Positions 9,889 through 21,474 of a DNA stretch of 64,000 bases are shown in pieces. Numbering within the stretch: the stretch's first letter is position 1; every line of letters begins with the position of its first letter. The notes under the pieces were generated by a model. That model had not been told where the DNA came from, searched no databases, and saw only the letters and a program-made list of their open reading frames with translations. The position numbers and the translations under genes were made by a program. Source of the DNA: Hyphomonas sp. (lineage in GTDB: Bacteria > Pseudomonadota > Alphaproteobacteria > Caulobacterales > Hyphomonadaceae); assembly GCF_016125515.1 (NCBI RefSeq), contig NZ_WGLO01000018.1, positions 1 to 64,000 of the forward strand, given 5' to 3'.

Positions 9889-10324
9889 CCACTCGTTCCT
9901 GCCAGCCTTCGCCTCGGGGTTCCAGTCTTGCCCGGCGGCCTTCCCCAGAGATTTCAAGGAACACATCCAACCGTGACGAAGGCAGCAAACTGCCCGCCCG
10001 GTCCGGCCACTCGATCAGGGCGACGCCGTTCTGCGTCTCGTCCCAGCCGAGCTCATGCACGTCGCCGGGCTCATCGAGCCTGTAGAGATCAAAGTGCCAG
10101 AGCGGAAAGCCAGGACCTTCATAGACCTGCACCAGCGTATAGGTCGGGCTCGGCACCTCAGTTTCCGGTCCGTTCAACGCCTGGATCAGCCCCCTGGCCA
10201 ACGTCGTCTTGCCCGTACCGAGATCACCGTGCAGCGCAACCACGTCGCCACGCCTCAGCCGCGCGGCAAGGCGCGCGCCCAGGTCGCGGGTGTCGGTGTC
10301 AGAAGCCAATTCAAGAATCTGCAT
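9872..10324 (-). CDS. tsaE: tRNA t6A biosynthesis ATPase TsaE
   Basis: A 150-residue P-loop protein with Walker A GDLGTGKTTLARG, a PSPTYTLVQVYEG segment and HFDLYRLDEP, all hallmarks of TsaE (YjeE). With TsaB, TsaC and TsaD it makes threonylcarbamoyladenosine at A37 of ANN-decoding tRNAs. The start at 10324 gives a family-standard N-terminus; the extra upstream frame has no homologous look. It is the first gene of the leftward operon tsaE-amgK-murU-addB-addA and is divergent from the ferredoxin reductase gene, so its promoter lies in the 149-bp gap 10325-10473. Confidence 0.93.
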   Translation of the reverse strand: MQILELASDTDTRDLGARLAARLRRGDVVALHGDLGTGKTTLARGLIQALNGPETEVPSPTYTLVQVYEGPGFPLWHFDLYRLDEPGDVHELGWDETQNGVALIEWPDRAGSLLPSSRLDVFLEISGEGRRARLEPRGEGWQERVDELVV

Positions 10325-10473
10325 GGGAACGCGTACACTAGCTTTCTGCAGCGTTGACGCAACGCGGGGAAACCTGTGACGGTGTGCCCCGATTGCGCTT
10401 GGTTGCAGGGTTGGGCACAAACGCATAAAAGCAAAAGTGACGCACCCGTCACGAAATGCAGGAAGGGGCCGGA

Positions 10474-11718
10474 TTGTCTACGCAGCAGACGAAAGACATC
10501 GTGGTTGTCGGCGCTGGCCAAGCGGCTGCGCAGGCCGCCCAGTCCCTTCGCGCGGGCGGGTATTCGGGGTCTTTGACCATCGTTGGTGACGAATCTGCGC
10601 TGCCTTACCAGCGCCCGCCGCTGTCCAAAGCCTACATGAAAGGCGAATTCGACGAGGAGCGGCTCTATTTCAAACCCGCAGCCTGGTACAAGGACCAGAA
10701 GATCGAGGTTCTGCTGGGAACGCAGGCGACCGGAATTGACCGGGCAGCGCGACGGGTCCTGCTGGGGCATGGCGGCCACCTGCCTTATGACGCCCTGATC
10801 ATCGCCACGGGTTCGCGGCCCCGGCCCATGCCGACCCCGGGCGCGGACCTCGAAGGTGTCCACGACTTGCGCACCTTGGCCGATGTGGAGCGCATGCGGC
10901 CCCAAATGGTCGCTGGACGGCGCATTGTGATCATCGGCGCGGGCTATATTGGCCTCGAAGCGGCCGCCGTTGCCCGCCAGATGGATCTCGAAGTGACCGT
11001 CATCGAAATGGCGCCGCGCGTCCTGGCACGCGTCACCAGCCCCGCAATCAGCGAGTTTTACACCGCCGAGCACCGCCGGCAGGGCGTGACCATCCTGACC
11101 AGCACGTTGGTGTCGAAACTCGAAGGCAGCGCAGGCAAAGTGAGCGCCGCAGTGCTGGCGGACGGCACGCGGATTCCGGCTGACATGGTGCTGGCGGGCA
11201 TCGGCATCCTGCCCAACGAAGAACTCGCGCGCGACGCGGGCATTGCCTGCTCGAATGGGATCCTTGTGGACCGGGACGCGCGCACATCAGATCCGCTAGT
11301 GTTCGCGGCCGGTGACTGTGCCAGCCGGCCTCTGGTTCATTACGGGCGCACAGGCCGCCTCGAAAGCGTCCACAACGCCATCGAACAGGGAAAGCTCGCA
11401 GCGGCCGCGATCCTCGGTCAACCCCGCCCAGCCGAAGACTGCCCCTGGTTCTGGTCGGACCAGTATGATCTCAAACTGCAGATCGCCGGGCTCAGCCAGG
11501 ACTATGACACGCTCGTGGTCCGCGGAGATCCGGCCGCACGCAAATTTGCGGTATTCTACCTGCGCAACGGCACCCTGATCGCGGTTGACGCCGTGAACAG
11601 CCCGCCAGAATTCCTGGCTTCGAAAAAACTCATCATGTCAGGGGCAAAGCTTGCGCCGGACGTGCTTAGCGATACATCAACCCCCATGAAGGATATAGCG
11701 GCCCAAGCAGCCGCCTGA
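10474..11718 (+). CDS. FAD-dependent NAD(P)H:ferredoxin reductase (rhodocoxin/putidaredoxin reductase type)
   Basis: A flavoprotein of 414 residues with two Rossmann dinucleotide motifs ([14 protein letters not shown] at the N-terminus for FAD and [13 protein letters not shown] midway for NAD(P)H) and the late FAD motif VFAAGDCAS. It should pass electrons to the [2Fe-2S] ferredoxin encoded 17 bp downstream. I place the start at a TTG at 10474 because GGAAGGGG (10461-10468) precedes it; an ATG at 10456 lacks such a site. Family members serve cytochrome P450s, Rieske oxygenases or Fe-S assembly. No P450 is encoded in this window, so the end user is unknown. Confidence 0.88.
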   Translation: MSTQQTKDIVVVGAGQAAAQAAQSLRAGGYSGSLTIVGDESALPYQRPPLSKAYMKGEFDEERLYFKPAAWYKDQKIEVLLGTQATGIDRAARRVLLGHGGHLPYDALIIATGSRPRPMPTPGADLEGVHDLRTLADVERMRPQMVAGRRIVIIGAGYIGLEAAAVARQMDLEVTVIEMAPRVLARVTSPAISEFYTAEHRRQGVTILTSTLVSKLEGSAGKVSAAVLADGTRIPADMVLAGIGILPNEELARDAGIACSNGILVDRDARTSDPLVFAAGDCASRPLVHYGRTGRLESVHNAIEQGKLAAAAILGQPRPAEDCPWFWSDQYDLKLQIAGLSQDYDTLVVRGDPAARKFAVFYLRNGTLIAVDAVNSPPEFLASKKLIMSGAKLAPDVLSDTSTPMKDIAAQAAA

Positions 11719-11735
11719 AGGAGACGGAAAACAAG

Positions 11736-12056
11736 ATGGCAAAGATCACCTATGTGGCCCACGACGGCACCGAACGCACGGTCGAGGCAAAGAACGGCAT
11801 GTCCGTCATGGAAGTCGCCGTAAACAACTCGATTCCCGGCATCGATGCCGATTGCGGCGGCGCCTGCGCTTGCGCCACGTGCCATGTCTATGTCGACGAA
11901 GCCTTCCTGGCCAAAACGGGCGAGCAGCAGGAGATGGAAAAATCGATGCTCGACTTCGCCGAGAACGTACAGGCCAACTCGCGCCTGTCTTGCCAGATCA
12001 AGGTCACGGATGAACTCGACGGGCTGCGAGTGACCACGCCGGAAAGCCAGCACTGA
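11736..12056 (+). CDS. [2Fe-2S] ferredoxin (adrenodoxin/putidaredoxin type)
   Basis: A 106-residue electron carrier with the cluster-binding pattern [16 protein letters not shown] (C-x5-C-x2-C) and the distal fourth cysteine in RLSCQIKV. It lies directly after its likely reductase, with a purine-rich ribosome-binding site (GAAGGAGAC). It could serve Fe-S cluster assembly (the isc-type Fdx role) or a monooxygenase; the sequence does not settle which. A strong terminator follows, so the two genes form a closed two-gene operon. Confidence 0.93.
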   Translation: MAKITYVAHDGTERTVEAKNGMSVMEVAVNNSIPGIDADCGGACACATCHVYVDEAFLAKTGEQQEMEKSMLDFAENVQANSRLSCQIKVTDELDGLRVTTPESQH

Positions 12057-12082
12057 AGGCCCATTGCCGTCAAATGTATCCA

Positions 12083-12110
12083 CGCCCCGGTTGCGAGACC
12101 GGGGCGTTTT
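12083..12110 (+). terminator. Rho-independent terminator after the ferredoxin gene
   Basis: A perfect 9-bp stem CGCCCCGGT/ACCGGGGCG (12083-12091 with 12098-12106) with a six-base loop is followed directly by TTTT. It lies 27 bp after the ferredoxin stop codon and would end the reductase-ferredoxin transcript. Confidence 0.85.
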
Positions 12111-12185
12111 CATGTGACGCAGGGTAATGACTTGGTTCCTTTCCGGAACCGTGTACGACGCATACTCCCCTCCCAGGAGCCAGCC

Positions 12186-12974
12186 ATGGATTATTCAGAC
12201 CTCATCGCTTCGGGCGTGGACGCAGCTGACCTTTCGCGCGCCACGACGATTCCGGAAACCTGGAAGCAGGGTCGCACCGCCTATGGCGGGCTGACCGCCG
12301 CGCTCTGCCTTCAGGCCGCTACGCCGCTCGCCGGAGGGCTTCCGGTGCGAGCGGTGCAGGTCGGCTTCGTCGGACCTGTGAACGGCACGGTGAACTGCAC
12401 GCCGGTATTGCTCCGCCAGGGCAAGAACACTGTGTTCGTCCATGTCCGCATGTCCGGCGATGAGGGAATCCTGGCCGATGCGATCATCACGTTCGGCGCG
12501 GCCCGAGCGTCTGCACTGGACTTTGGCCATCTGCCGCCGCCCGACGTGCCACCTCCCGAGCAGGCCACCAACTATTTCAAGACCGACCGCCCCGGCCCTG
12601 CCTTTGCGGCTCATTTCCAGATGCTGCTCGCGGGCGGCTATCCACCCATGAGCGGTGCGCCAGCGGGCGACGTCTCGATCTGGATGCGACACCGAGATCC
12701 GAAGACGCCGAGCGATGCGATTGCCCTGCTCGCCCTAGGCGATGCGCCGCCACCTGCCGCCATGTCCCTTTTCACGCAGCCCGCCCGGATCAGCTCGATG
12801 ACCTGGATGGCGGAATTCCTGACCGAGACCTTCGAAACCGAAGACCGCTGGTTCCTCGCCCGCCATGTCGCGCAAACCGCACGCTACGGCTATTCCAGCC
12901 AAGCAATGACCATGTGGAACAGCAAGCGCGAGCCAGTCATGGTTGGTCGCCAGACCATCGCCGTTTTCGGCTGA
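12186..12974 (+). CDS. Acyl-CoA thioesterase family protein (TesB-like double hotdog)
   Basis: A 262-residue protein resembling the TesB-like acyl-CoA thioesterase family (double hotdog, 4HBT_3). The N-terminal part has WKQGRTAYGGLTAALCLQA, where family members place the GG segment of the first hotdog helix. The C-terminal part has the second hotdog (SSMTWMAEFLTETF and SSQAMTMWNSKREPV). The start at 12186 follows CCAGGAG; the longer frame from 12114 begins within the terminator zone. The gene is monocistronic and ends 2 bp from the convergent dioxygenase gene. It probably hydrolyses medium- or long-chain acyl-CoA; the natural substrate cannot be told. Confidence 0.82.
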   Translation: MDYSDLIASGVDAADLSRATTIPETWKQGRTAYGGLTAALCLQAATPLAGGLPVRAVQVGFVGPVNGTVNCTPVLLRQGKNTVFVHVRMSGDEGILADAIITFGAARASALDFGHLPPPDVPPPEQATNYFKTDRPGPAFAAHFQMLLAGGYPPMSGAPAGDVSIWMRHRDPKTPSDAIALLALGDAPPPAAMSLFTQPARISSMTWMAEFLTETFETEDRWFLARHVAQTARYGYSSQAMTMWNSKREPVMVGRQTIAVFG

Positions 12975-12976
12975 AA

Positions 12977-14029
12977 TCAGCCGCCGGACAAACGGCGCTT
13001 TACCGCCCGCAACGCGCTTGTCAGTTGACCGAGTCCCGAACGGCGCGGAGAGGTCCAGCTGGGGAGCACCGGATCGGGATCAAACCATTTCGACCGGTAG
13101 CAATACGCGCCATTCTCAAACACGCCAATTGGCCGGCCAAGGTCATCGAGGTTGCGCATCCAATCCGGCAGGGCCCGTTCGGCGGTGTAGTGCGTGACAT
13201 AGCTCTTTCGCGTGAGCGCCGGGTTGTTCACGGCCGTGCCCTCGTGCGGCAGGTTTCCATGCCAGAGCAGCCCGTCACCGCGCTTGGGGCAAAACACCTG
13301 GCGCTCGATCCCGAGGCTCGAAATCCGCTCCCTGAGATAGCGTGAAAATTCAGCCGGCGACCGCTTTGCCTGTTCACGCTGGACGATCGCGCCGCCGCCC
13401 CAATCAAAGAAACCTGATCTGTCAACTTTGTGCGCCCCCGGATAATAGCCGAGCGGTCCGAAATCCGGATGAACGTCTTCCAGCGGGATCCACGAAGCCG
13501 CCAGATAGCTCAAAGGAGATTGCTGGCGAACGTAGGGATAATCGATGTGAATAAGCTGCTCGCTGCCACGCCAGAACGTCAGCGACTGACAAACGGAAGC
13601 GGGGTTGCGGAACACATGACCGAGGAAGCCCGTCATATGCGGCGTTAGACGCTACTTGGCCGCATGACTTGAGAAGCAGTGCATGTGATTGAGCTTCACG
13701 CCGGTCAGATCGTCCGGGAACCCATCGAGATCACTGCTGATCAGGTGCTTGCCGCGCACTTCGATAACGATCCGGTATTGTTCGAAGTCGCGCATCGGCA
13801 CAGCGATGTCGTCGAAGTATCCCTCGATATCGGCGTCCGAGACCGCCTTCTCGAATATGACAAAGCCATTTTGCTGCCAGCTCTTCAGCTTGGCCGACAG
13901 GTCGTAGGCGGCGGGCTGCTTCAGGGGCGCGACATAGGCGTCGACATCGGCGCCCGGATGGTCGGTCCACGGCCGGTCATGCATCCAGCTGGCGGAATCA
14001 ATGTCTTGCGGGATTTCCTTCGCGCCCAT
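12977..14029 (-). pseudogene. Phytanoyl-CoA dioxygenase (PhyH) family gene interrupted by an in-frame TAG
   Basis: Two open frames in the same phase (14029-13652 and 13636-12977) together give a 350-codon PhyH-type Fe(II)/2-oxoglutarate oxygenase. They are separated by a single amber codon at 13652-13654, after HCFSSHAAK, and reading continues in frame as RLTPHMTGFLGHVF. The downstream half holds the iron-binding HID motif (LIHIDYPYV) and the distal His (WHGNLPHEGTA). The upstream half is the usual N-terminal region. Internal ATG at 13636 could allow a 219-residue C-terminal fragment. Either the gene is a recent pseudogene, the stop is a sequencing error, or amber is read through; the first two are more likely. 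The natural substrate is unknown. Confidence 0.8.
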
Positions 14030-14112
14030 GATCCTGACCGGTGCTGACTGTCACAGGCCCAATCTTAGCAGCATTCGCCGCAAGATGAACCTGGGCGGCT
14101 TCCAGCTCAGGA

Positions 14113-14520
14113 TCAGTTGGCCAGCGCGCCGCGGAGGCCTTCGAGGTAGGCGATGTGCTCCTGCAGCGTGAACTGCTTGGTGTCGTCCTTGTCGAGCGCC
14201 AGCAGCTTCAGCCGCGTGGCTTCGATCTCGGCATCGACGTCGTCTGCCTTGATGTCGTTCAGGTTGCGAGCCTCTTCGGCAAGGATCGTGAGCCCGGCCG
14301 ACGTGACGTCCGCGAAGCCGCCACGCACGAAGATGCGCATCTTGACCGTGTCGCCTTCCAGCACGCGGACGACGCCATTCTTCAACGTCGTCATGAAAGG
14401 CGCGTGATGGGCGAGCACGCCGAACTCTCCGTCCGTGCCCGGAGCGATCACGTGATCGACCTCACCAGAGAAAAGTTCTCTGGCGGGCGATACGAGTGAA
14501 AAGTGCAGTTTGTCGGCCAC
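14113..14520 (-). CDS. atpC: ATP synthase F1 epsilon subunit
   Basis: A 135-residue epsilon subunit that regulates and couples F1. The N-terminal beta-sandwich is visible (LHFSLVSPARELFSGEVD, then PGTDGEFGVLAHHAPFMTTL). A C-terminal helical part with many acidic and basic residues follows. It is the last gene of the leftward atpHAGDC operon, 27 bp after atpD, in the order used by most alphaproteobacteria with a split ATP synthase locus. Confidence 0.97.
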   Translation of the reverse strand: MADKLHFSLVSPARELFSGEVDHVIAPGTDGEFGVLAHHAPFMTTLKNGVVRVLEGDTVKMRIFVRGGFADVTSAGLTILAEEARNLNDIKADDVDAEIEATRLKLLALDKDDTKQFTLQEHIAYLEGLRGALAN

Positions 14521-14547
14521 GGTCGGTTATCCTTGCCTTCAGTCAGA

Positions 14548-16014
<1,467 letters not shown>

Positions 16015-16893
16015 CTAGAGGGCTTCGGCACCGGAGATGATCTCGATCAGCTCCTTGGTAATCTGTGCCTGGCGAGCCCGGTTGTACTTGAGGTTAAGGG
16101 CCTTGATCAGGTCCTTGGCATTACGTGTCGCGTTGTCCATGGCGGTCATGCGGCTGGCTTGTTCGCCGGCCGAGCTTTCCAGCATCGCGGACAGGATCTG
16201 CGTGTTGATATAGCGCGGAAGCAGCGCTTCGAGGAGCGCGCCTTCGTCCGGCTCGTAAGTGTAGATCGCGCAGCCCAGATCGATGACGGGCGCGCCCTCG
16301 GGGGCCTTCGCCGGGATCAGCTGCTGGGCCGTCGGCACCTGGCTGAGCACGTTCTTGAACTGCGAGTAGATCAGCGTGGCGACATCAAACTCGCCGGCGT
16401 CATAGCCCTTGGTCAGCATGTGACCAACGGCAATGGCAGACTCGGAAAAGTCATTGCCTTTGATGTCCGACAGGTTGACGTGCGAGGTGAACAGGTTCGC
16501 ATGGTCTCGCGACAGTTGCTCGCGGCCCTTCTTGCCGATGGTCATGACCTTCACGGTCTTGCCTTCGGCGATCAGGGACTGGATCTTCTGGCGCGCCAGT
16601 TTCACCACATAGGCGTTGAAGCCGCCAGCCAAACCACGCTCGGCGGTCATCACGACGACGAGGTGCACATCCGACTTGCCGGTACCGGCCAGCAGCTTCG
16701 GACCGCTGCCACCTGCCGAGCTGGCAAGGTTTGCAAGCACCGCCGCCATCCGCTCCGCATAGGGACGCGCGGCCGTGGCCGCATCCTGCGCGCGCTTCAG
16801 CTTGGCCGCCGCAACGAGTTGCATGGCCTTCGTGATCTTCTGCGTGGATTTCACGCTTGCGATCCGGTTCTTCAGATCCTTAAGGCTGGGCAT
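16015..16893 (-). CDS. atpG: ATP synthase F1 gamma subunit
   Basis: A 292-residue central-stalk subunit. The N-terminal coiled-coil helix ([20 protein letters not shown]) and the C-terminal helix ending [15 protein letters not shown] are the conserved rotor segments that turn inside the alpha3beta3 ring. The DRGLAG-type motif appears here as [10 protein letters not shown]. It lies 39 bp after atpA and before atpD. Confidence 0.97.
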   Translation of the reverse strand: MPSLKDLKNRIASVKSTQKITKAMQLVAAAKLKRAQDAATAARPYAERMAAVLANLASSAGGSGPKLLAGTGKSDVHLVVVMTAERGLAGGFNAYVVKLARQKIQSLIAEGKTVKVMTIGKKGREQLSRDHANLFTSHVNLSDIKGNDFSESAIAVGHMLTKGYDAGEFDVATLIYSQFKNVLSQVPTAQQLIPAKAPEGAPVIDLGCAIYTYEPDEGALLEALLPRYINTQILSAMLESSAGEQASRMTAMDNATRNAKDLIKALNLKYNRARQAQITKELIEIISGAEAL

Positions 16894-16932
16894 GTCTGGC
16901 CTTTTTTGTCCTTAGGGCGCGCGCAACAGCGC

Positions 16933-18480
16933 TCAAGCGAACTTCGAGGTGAACGCTTCGAGAGCCGATTTGATCTCGGCCTCGATCTCGTCCGTGAGCT
17001 CTTTCTTCTCGCGAAGCTTCGCGAGCAGCTCTTTCTTCGAACCGCGCATGTGGGCGAGCAGTTCTTTTTCGTAGCGGACGACATCCTTGAGTTCGACCTT
17101 GTCGAGATAGCCGCGCGTACCGGCGTAGATCACGACCACCTGCTCTTCCATCAGCAGCGGCGAGTATTGCGGCTGTTTCAGGAGTTCCGTCAGGCGGGCG
17201 CCGCGGTTCAGCAGGCGCTGGGTTGCGGCATCGAGGTCGGAACCGAACTTCGCGAAGGCAGCCATCTCGCGGTACTGGGCGAGTTCGCCCTTCATCGAGC
17301 CGGCCACTTTCTTCATGGCTTTCGTCTGGGCGGCCGAGCCGACGCGCGACACGGACAGACCCACGTTCACAGCCGGGCGGATACCCTGGTAGAAGAGGTC
17401 GGTTTCAAGGAAGATCTGGCCGTCGGTGATCGAGATCACGTTGGTCGGGATGTAGGCCGACACGTCGTTGGCCTGGGTTTCAATGATCGGCAGCGCCGTC
17501 AGCGAGCCCGAGCCATTGTCCGAGTTCAGCTTCGCCGCACGCTCGAGGAGGCGCGAGTGGAGGTAGAACACGTCGCCCGGGTAGGCTTCGCGACCCGGCG
17601 GACGGCGCAGCAGCAGCGACATCTGACGGTAAGCGACGGCCTGCTTCGACAGGTCGTCATAGATGATGAGCGCGTGCATGCCGTTGTCACGGAACCACTC
17701 GCCCATGGTGCAGCCGGTGAACGGTGCGAGGTACTGCATCGGAGCAGGCTCCGACGCGGTCGACGACACGACGATCGTGTAATCGAGGGCGCCGCGCTCT
17801 TCGAGAACCTTGACCACCTGGGCCACGGTCGAGCGCTTCTGGCCGATGGCCACGTAGACGCAGAACAGCTTGTCCTTGTCAGATTTCGCCGCGTCGTTGA
17901 TCGGCTTCTGGTTCAGGATGGTGTCGATGCAGATCGCGGTCTTGCCGGTCTGACGGTCACCAATGATCAGCTCGCGCTGGCCGCGGCCGACCGGGATCAT
18001 GCCGTCGATGGCCTTGAGGCCCGTCATCATCGGCTCGTGCACCGATTTGCGCGGGATGATGCCCGGGGCTTTCACGTCCACGCGCTGACGGCTTGCAACG
18101 TCTTTCAGGGGGCCCTTGCCGTCGATCGGCTCGCCCAGCGGGTTGACGACGCGGCCCAGCAGGCCCTTGCCGACTGGGGCAGCAACGATCTCGCCGGCGC
18201 GCTTGACGGTCGCGCCTTCCTTGATGCCGCGGTCGTCGCCGAAGATCACGACGCCGACGTTGTCGTTTTCGAGGTTGAGGGCCATGCCTTTGAGGCCGCC
18301 TTCGAACTCCACGAGCTCACCGGCCTGGACGCTGTCGAGACCGTAAACGCGGGCGATACCGTCGCCGACCGAAAGCACCTGGCCAACGTCCGACACTTCG
18401 GCTTCAACGCCGAAATTGTCGATCTGGGACTTCAGGATGCCCGAAATTTCTGCGGGTGAAATATCCATCGAGCTACTCAT
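16933..18480 (-). CDS. atpA: ATP synthase F1 alpha subunit
   Basis: A 515-residue non-catalytic nucleotide-binding subunit with P-loop GDRQTGKT at residues 174-181 and the alpha-specific [11 protein letters not shown] near the N-terminus. The ATG at 18480 overlaps the atpH stop as ATGA, so translation is coupled; a second in-frame ATG four codons later is the possible alternative. Length and motifs fit the family throughout. Confidence 0.98.
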   Translation of the reverse strand: MSSSMDISPAEISGILKSQIDNFGVEAEVSDVGQVLSVGDGIARVYGLDSVQAGELVEFEGGLKGMALNLENDNVGVVIFGDDRGIKEGATVKRAGEIVAAPVGKGLLGRVVNPLGEPIDGKGPLKDVASRQRVDVKAPGIIPRKSVHEPMMTGLKAIDGMIPVGRGQRELIIGDRQTGKTAICIDTILNQKPINDAAKSDKDKLFCVYVAIGQKRSTVAQVVKVLEERGALDYTIVVSSTASEPAPMQYLAPFTGCTMGEWFRDNGMHALIIYDDLSKQAVAYRQMSLLLRRPPGREAYPGDVFYLHSRLLERAAKLNSDNGSGSLTALPIIETQANDVSAYIPTNVISITDGQIFLETDLFYQGIRPAVNVGLSVSRVGSAAQTKAMKKVAGSMKGELAQYREMAAFAKFGSDLDAATQRLLNRGARLTELLKQPQYSPLLMEEQVVVIYAGTRGYLDKVELKDVVRYEKELLAHMRGSKKELLAKLREKKELTDEIEAEIKSALEAFTSKFA

Positions 18481-19037
18481 GCTCCCTTCATGGCGGTGTT
18501 CATGCGATTCAGTTTGGCGGCAACGCTGGCATCCACGAGCTTGGAGCCGATACGCAGCTGGATGCCGGCGATCAGCGAGGCGTCAACCTCGCTGGAAAGT
18601 TCAACTTCGCCCCCGACCATTTTGGCCAGAAGCGATTCAATGCGGGACCGTTCGGCGCCGCTCATTTCCTTTGCCGTACGCACAACGGCGCGCTGGATGC
18701 CGCGCTGCTTGAGGTAAAGCTGGTCGAAGGCGGCTTCCGCACCAAGAATATCTTTCGCGCGGCCATTGGTGGCCATCACGCCGAGGAATTTGGAGAAGAT
18801 AGGCGAATAACCCGCTTTCTTGGCCACTGCGCCCAGCGCGCCGACCTTTTCCTCGCGGCTGAAAGCCGGGGAGTCGAGCAGCGTGGTCAGGTCTTTCGAG
18901 GTACGCACGCTTTCGGCAAACGCGCGGAAATCCGCATAAACTGCGGCCAAGGCGCCTTTTTCCTGCGCCAGTTCGAACAGAGCGGTTGCATACCGCTGTG
19001 CTGCTTCACTCGTCTGCGTCACGCTCGATGCCGGCAA
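18477..19037 (-). CDS. atpH: ATP synthase F1 delta subunit
   Basis: A subunit of up to 186 residues that joins F1 to the peripheral stalk. The N-terminal helical signature ([17 protein letters not shown]) and the C-terminal [22 protein letters not shown] are both clear. The start is uncertain: the longest frame begins at TTG (19037), while a GTG at 19022 would give a family-like N-terminus ([12 protein letters not shown]). Neither has a strong ribosome-binding site. It is the first gene of the atpHAGDC operon. Confidence 0.95.
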   Translation of the reverse strand: MPASSVTQTSEAAQRYATALFELAQEKGALAAVYADFRAFAESVRTSKDLTTLLDSPAFSREEKVGALGAVAKKAGYSPIFSKFLGVMATNGRAKDILGAEAAFDQLYLKQRGIQRAVVRTAKEMSGAERSRIESLLAKMVGGEVELSSEVDASLIAGIQLRIGSKLVDASVAAKLNRMNTAMKGA

Positions 19038-19184
19038 GGTCGCTATCCGTCATGGTTAAGGGGCAGAAATGCCCTGAAAATCCCAGTCGCAGGCCTTCGC
19101 AAATCATGCGCGCCCGCGACGATGAGCGGCGCTTAACACCAGAAAAGTGCCCTGACAACATGGGCGCCATGCCTGACGCTGCGG

Positions 19185-19214
19185 CGAAATGACAAACTCG
19201 CGACACATGTCAAA
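19185..19214 (-). promoter_or_regulatory. Candidate promoter of the atpHAGDC operon
   Basis: On the minus strand a TTGACA hexamer (plus coordinates 19209-19214) lies in the 188-bp gap between priA and atpH, about 12 bp past the priA stop. The matching -10 element is weak (ATTTCG at the usual distance). The gap holds no gene, and this is the only good -35 match I saw in it. Confidence 0.3.
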
Positions 19215-19225
19215 AACCCGAGTGT

Positions 19226-21397
19226 TTACAGGAACGAATACGGATCGATGTCGACCGATAAACGCACCTGCGAGGGCACTTTGAGCCGCGCTGACCATGC
19301 CGCCATATAGGCGGAAAGATCGACATTTCGCGGACTTTTCACAAGGAATCGCCTGCGATGACGCCCGCGAAGCACCGCAATCGGGGCCGGCGCGGGGCCA
19401 AACAACTCGATTCCTTCGGCGTTCGGGGCCTGTTCGGCCAGCAGAAGCGCAAAGCTGTCGACCAGCTCGGCCGAAGGCGCTGACAGGATCAGCGCGGCCA
19501 ACCGGCCAAAGGGCGGTAGGCCCAATTCGGCGCGCACTTCACGCTCGATGGCGAGGTAGCCGTCACGGTCATTGGCCGCCAAGGCCTGCATGGCCGGATT
19601 GTCGGGGGCATAGGTCTGCACATAGGCACGACCTGGCCGCTCCGCCCGCCCGGCCCGGCCGGCCACCTGGCTCAACAGCTGATAGGTCCGCTCCCCTGCC
19701 CTAAGGTCGCCGCCCTTAAGGCCGCTGTCGGCATCCACGACCCCGACTAGCGTGAGATTGGGAAAATTGTGACCCTTGGCGACGATTTGGGTGCCAATCA
19801 GAACGTCGATCTCCCCCGCAGCCATCCGCTCCACGATGCTCCGGGTTGCATCCGCGCCCTGCGCTGTATCGGACGAAAAGATCTCGATCCGCGCGTCCGG
19901 GAGCAGCACGCGCACCTCTTCTGCGACCCGTTCGACCCCTGGTCCGACCCCGATCAGCGAATCGGCGGCCCCGCATTTTGGGCAAACGGCCGGCTTCGGG
20001 ATCGAATAGCCCGTCAGGTGACAGACCAACCGGCCGGAATAGCGATGCTCGGTCAGCCAATTTTCAGTGCCAGGAGACTTCAGGCGCTCACCGCAGGCTT
20101 TGCAGATCACCAGCGGCGCATAGCCCCTGCGGTTCAGAAAAAGGAGAGACTGTTCGCCCGCCGCAAGCCGCTCGGTCATGGCGTGCTCAAGCACCGGGGA
20201 CAGCCACTTTCCTTTCCCAGGCGGAGCTTTGCGCAGATCAACCAATTCGATTTCCGGAAGCTGGGCCGTTCCGGGGCGGGCGGCGAGCCGCAGCCGGGCA
20301 TACCTGCCGGCTTCCGCATTCACGACGGTCTCAAGCGCTGGAGTGGCAGAGGCCAGCACCACGGCGCCATCTTCTAATTTAGCCCGCATCACGGCGAGGT
20401 CGCGCGCATGATAGGTGACACCGTCTTCCTGCTTGAAGCTCGGGTCATGTTCTTCATCGACGATGATGAGCTTCAATTTCCGGTATGGCAGAAACAACGC
20501 CGAGCGCGCGCCGATCACGATCCGGGCCCGGCCGTGCAGCACTTCGCGCATGGTGCGGCGGCGTTCCTTGGGGTTCAGACCGGAATGCCAGGGCGCGGGC
20601 GCCGCGCCGAAGCGCCGCTCGAAGCGCGACAGGATCGCTTGGGTCAACGCAATTTCCGGCAACAAGACCAGGATCTGGGCCTCGGGGTCAGCGCGAAGTA
20701 CTTCAGCAATCGCCTCGAAATAAACTTCGGTCTTTCCTGAGCCGGTCACGCCATCCAGAAGGAAGGACGAAAACCCGCCCTCACGAAGGCCGGCCCGCAG
20801 CGCTTCAGCGGCTTCGGCCTGTTCGCCCGTCAACACCTCGCCGGGTCGCTCAGGATCGGGCTCAGCGAAGGGTAGATCGGTCGGCTCCTCGATCTCTTCA
20901 AGCGCGCCCGTGACCACAAGGCCTTTGACCACGCTCGACGAAACGCCGGCTGCGGCGGCGAGCTCACTCGCGGTTGCCAGTCCAAGGATGCGGGCCTGTT
21001 CCAGCACCCGGGCTCGGGCATCTGTCACCCGGCCGGAGATTTCGAAGCCTGTCAGCCGATAGCGCACCTCCACCGGCGAAGGCAGCAAGGCCTCTCGCGC
21101 CCGCAGCGCCATGCCCAGCACCGTTCCCGGATGGCTGACCGTATACTTGGCCGTCCAGCTGAGGAATTCCCGCATGGCCTCGGACATGGGCGGCACATCG
21201 TAGACCGCCGAGACCGGCTTCAGTTTGCGGTTGGACCCGACCCGGTCGGGCAACACTTCAACCACCATGCCGAGCCGGTCATACGGGCCAACCGGCGCGG
21301 CCACATAACTGCCGGGCACGACGTCCATCCCGTCGGGCACCGTGTAATCGAACGGTTCCGGCAGGGGCAAAGTGAAGAGAATCCGGGCAACGGGCAT
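19226..21397 (-). CDS. priA: Primosomal replication restart helicase PriA (atypical zinc domain)
   Basis: A 723-residue 3'-5' DNA helicase that reloads the replisome at stalled forks. Walker A GVTGSGKT is at residues 216-223 and DEEH at 314-317; WHSGLNPKERR and the late helicase motif VAGRAGRAERPG are present. The zinc-binding region is unusual. C432, C435, C472 and C475 match the first zinc site of the family. In the second site only C459 remains, and the other three positions are S441, T444 and T462. It lies between the atp F1 operon (downstream, same strand) and the divergent moxR-type gene. Confidence 0.95.
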   Translation of the reverse strand: MPVARILFTLPLPEPFDYTVPDGMDVVPGSYVAAPVGPYDRLGMVVEVLPDRVGSNRKLKPVSAVYDVPPMSEAMREFLSWTAKYTVSHPGTVLGMALRAREALLPSPVEVRYRLTGFEISGRVTDARARVLEQARILGLATASELAAAAGVSSSVVKGLVVTGALEEIEEPTDLPFAEPDPERPGEVLTGEQAEAAEALRAGLREGGFSSFLLDGVTGSGKTEVYFEAIAEVLRADPEAQILVLLPEIALTQAILSRFERRFGAAPAPWHSGLNPKERRRTMREVLHGRARIVIGARSALFLPYRKLKLIIVDEEHDPSFKQEDGVTYHARDLAVMRAKLEDGAVVLASATPALETVVNAEAGRYARLRLAARPGTAQLPEIELVDLRKAPPGKGKWLSPVLEHAMTERLAAGEQSLLFLNRRGYAPLVICKACGERLKSPGTENWLTEHRYSGRLVCHLTGYSIPKPAVCPKCGAADSLIGVGPGVERVAEEVRVLLPDARIEIFSSDTAQGADATRSIVERMAAGEIDVLIGTQIVAKGHNFPNLTLVGVVDADSGLKGGDLRAGERTYQLLSQVAGRAGRAERPGRAYVQTYAPDNPAMQALAANDRDGYLAIEREVRAELGLPPFGRLAALILSAPSAELVDSFALLLAEQAPNAEGIELFGPAPAPIAVLRGRHRRRFLVKSPRNVDLSAYMAAWSARLKVPSQVRLSVDIDPYSFL

Positions 21398-21474
21398 GTT
21401 CCTCCCCTCCTAGCCGCGCCCTATCCCCGCGTCACGCCTTGCCTCTCAGCCGGGTGCGCCCTACCCCTCGTTCC

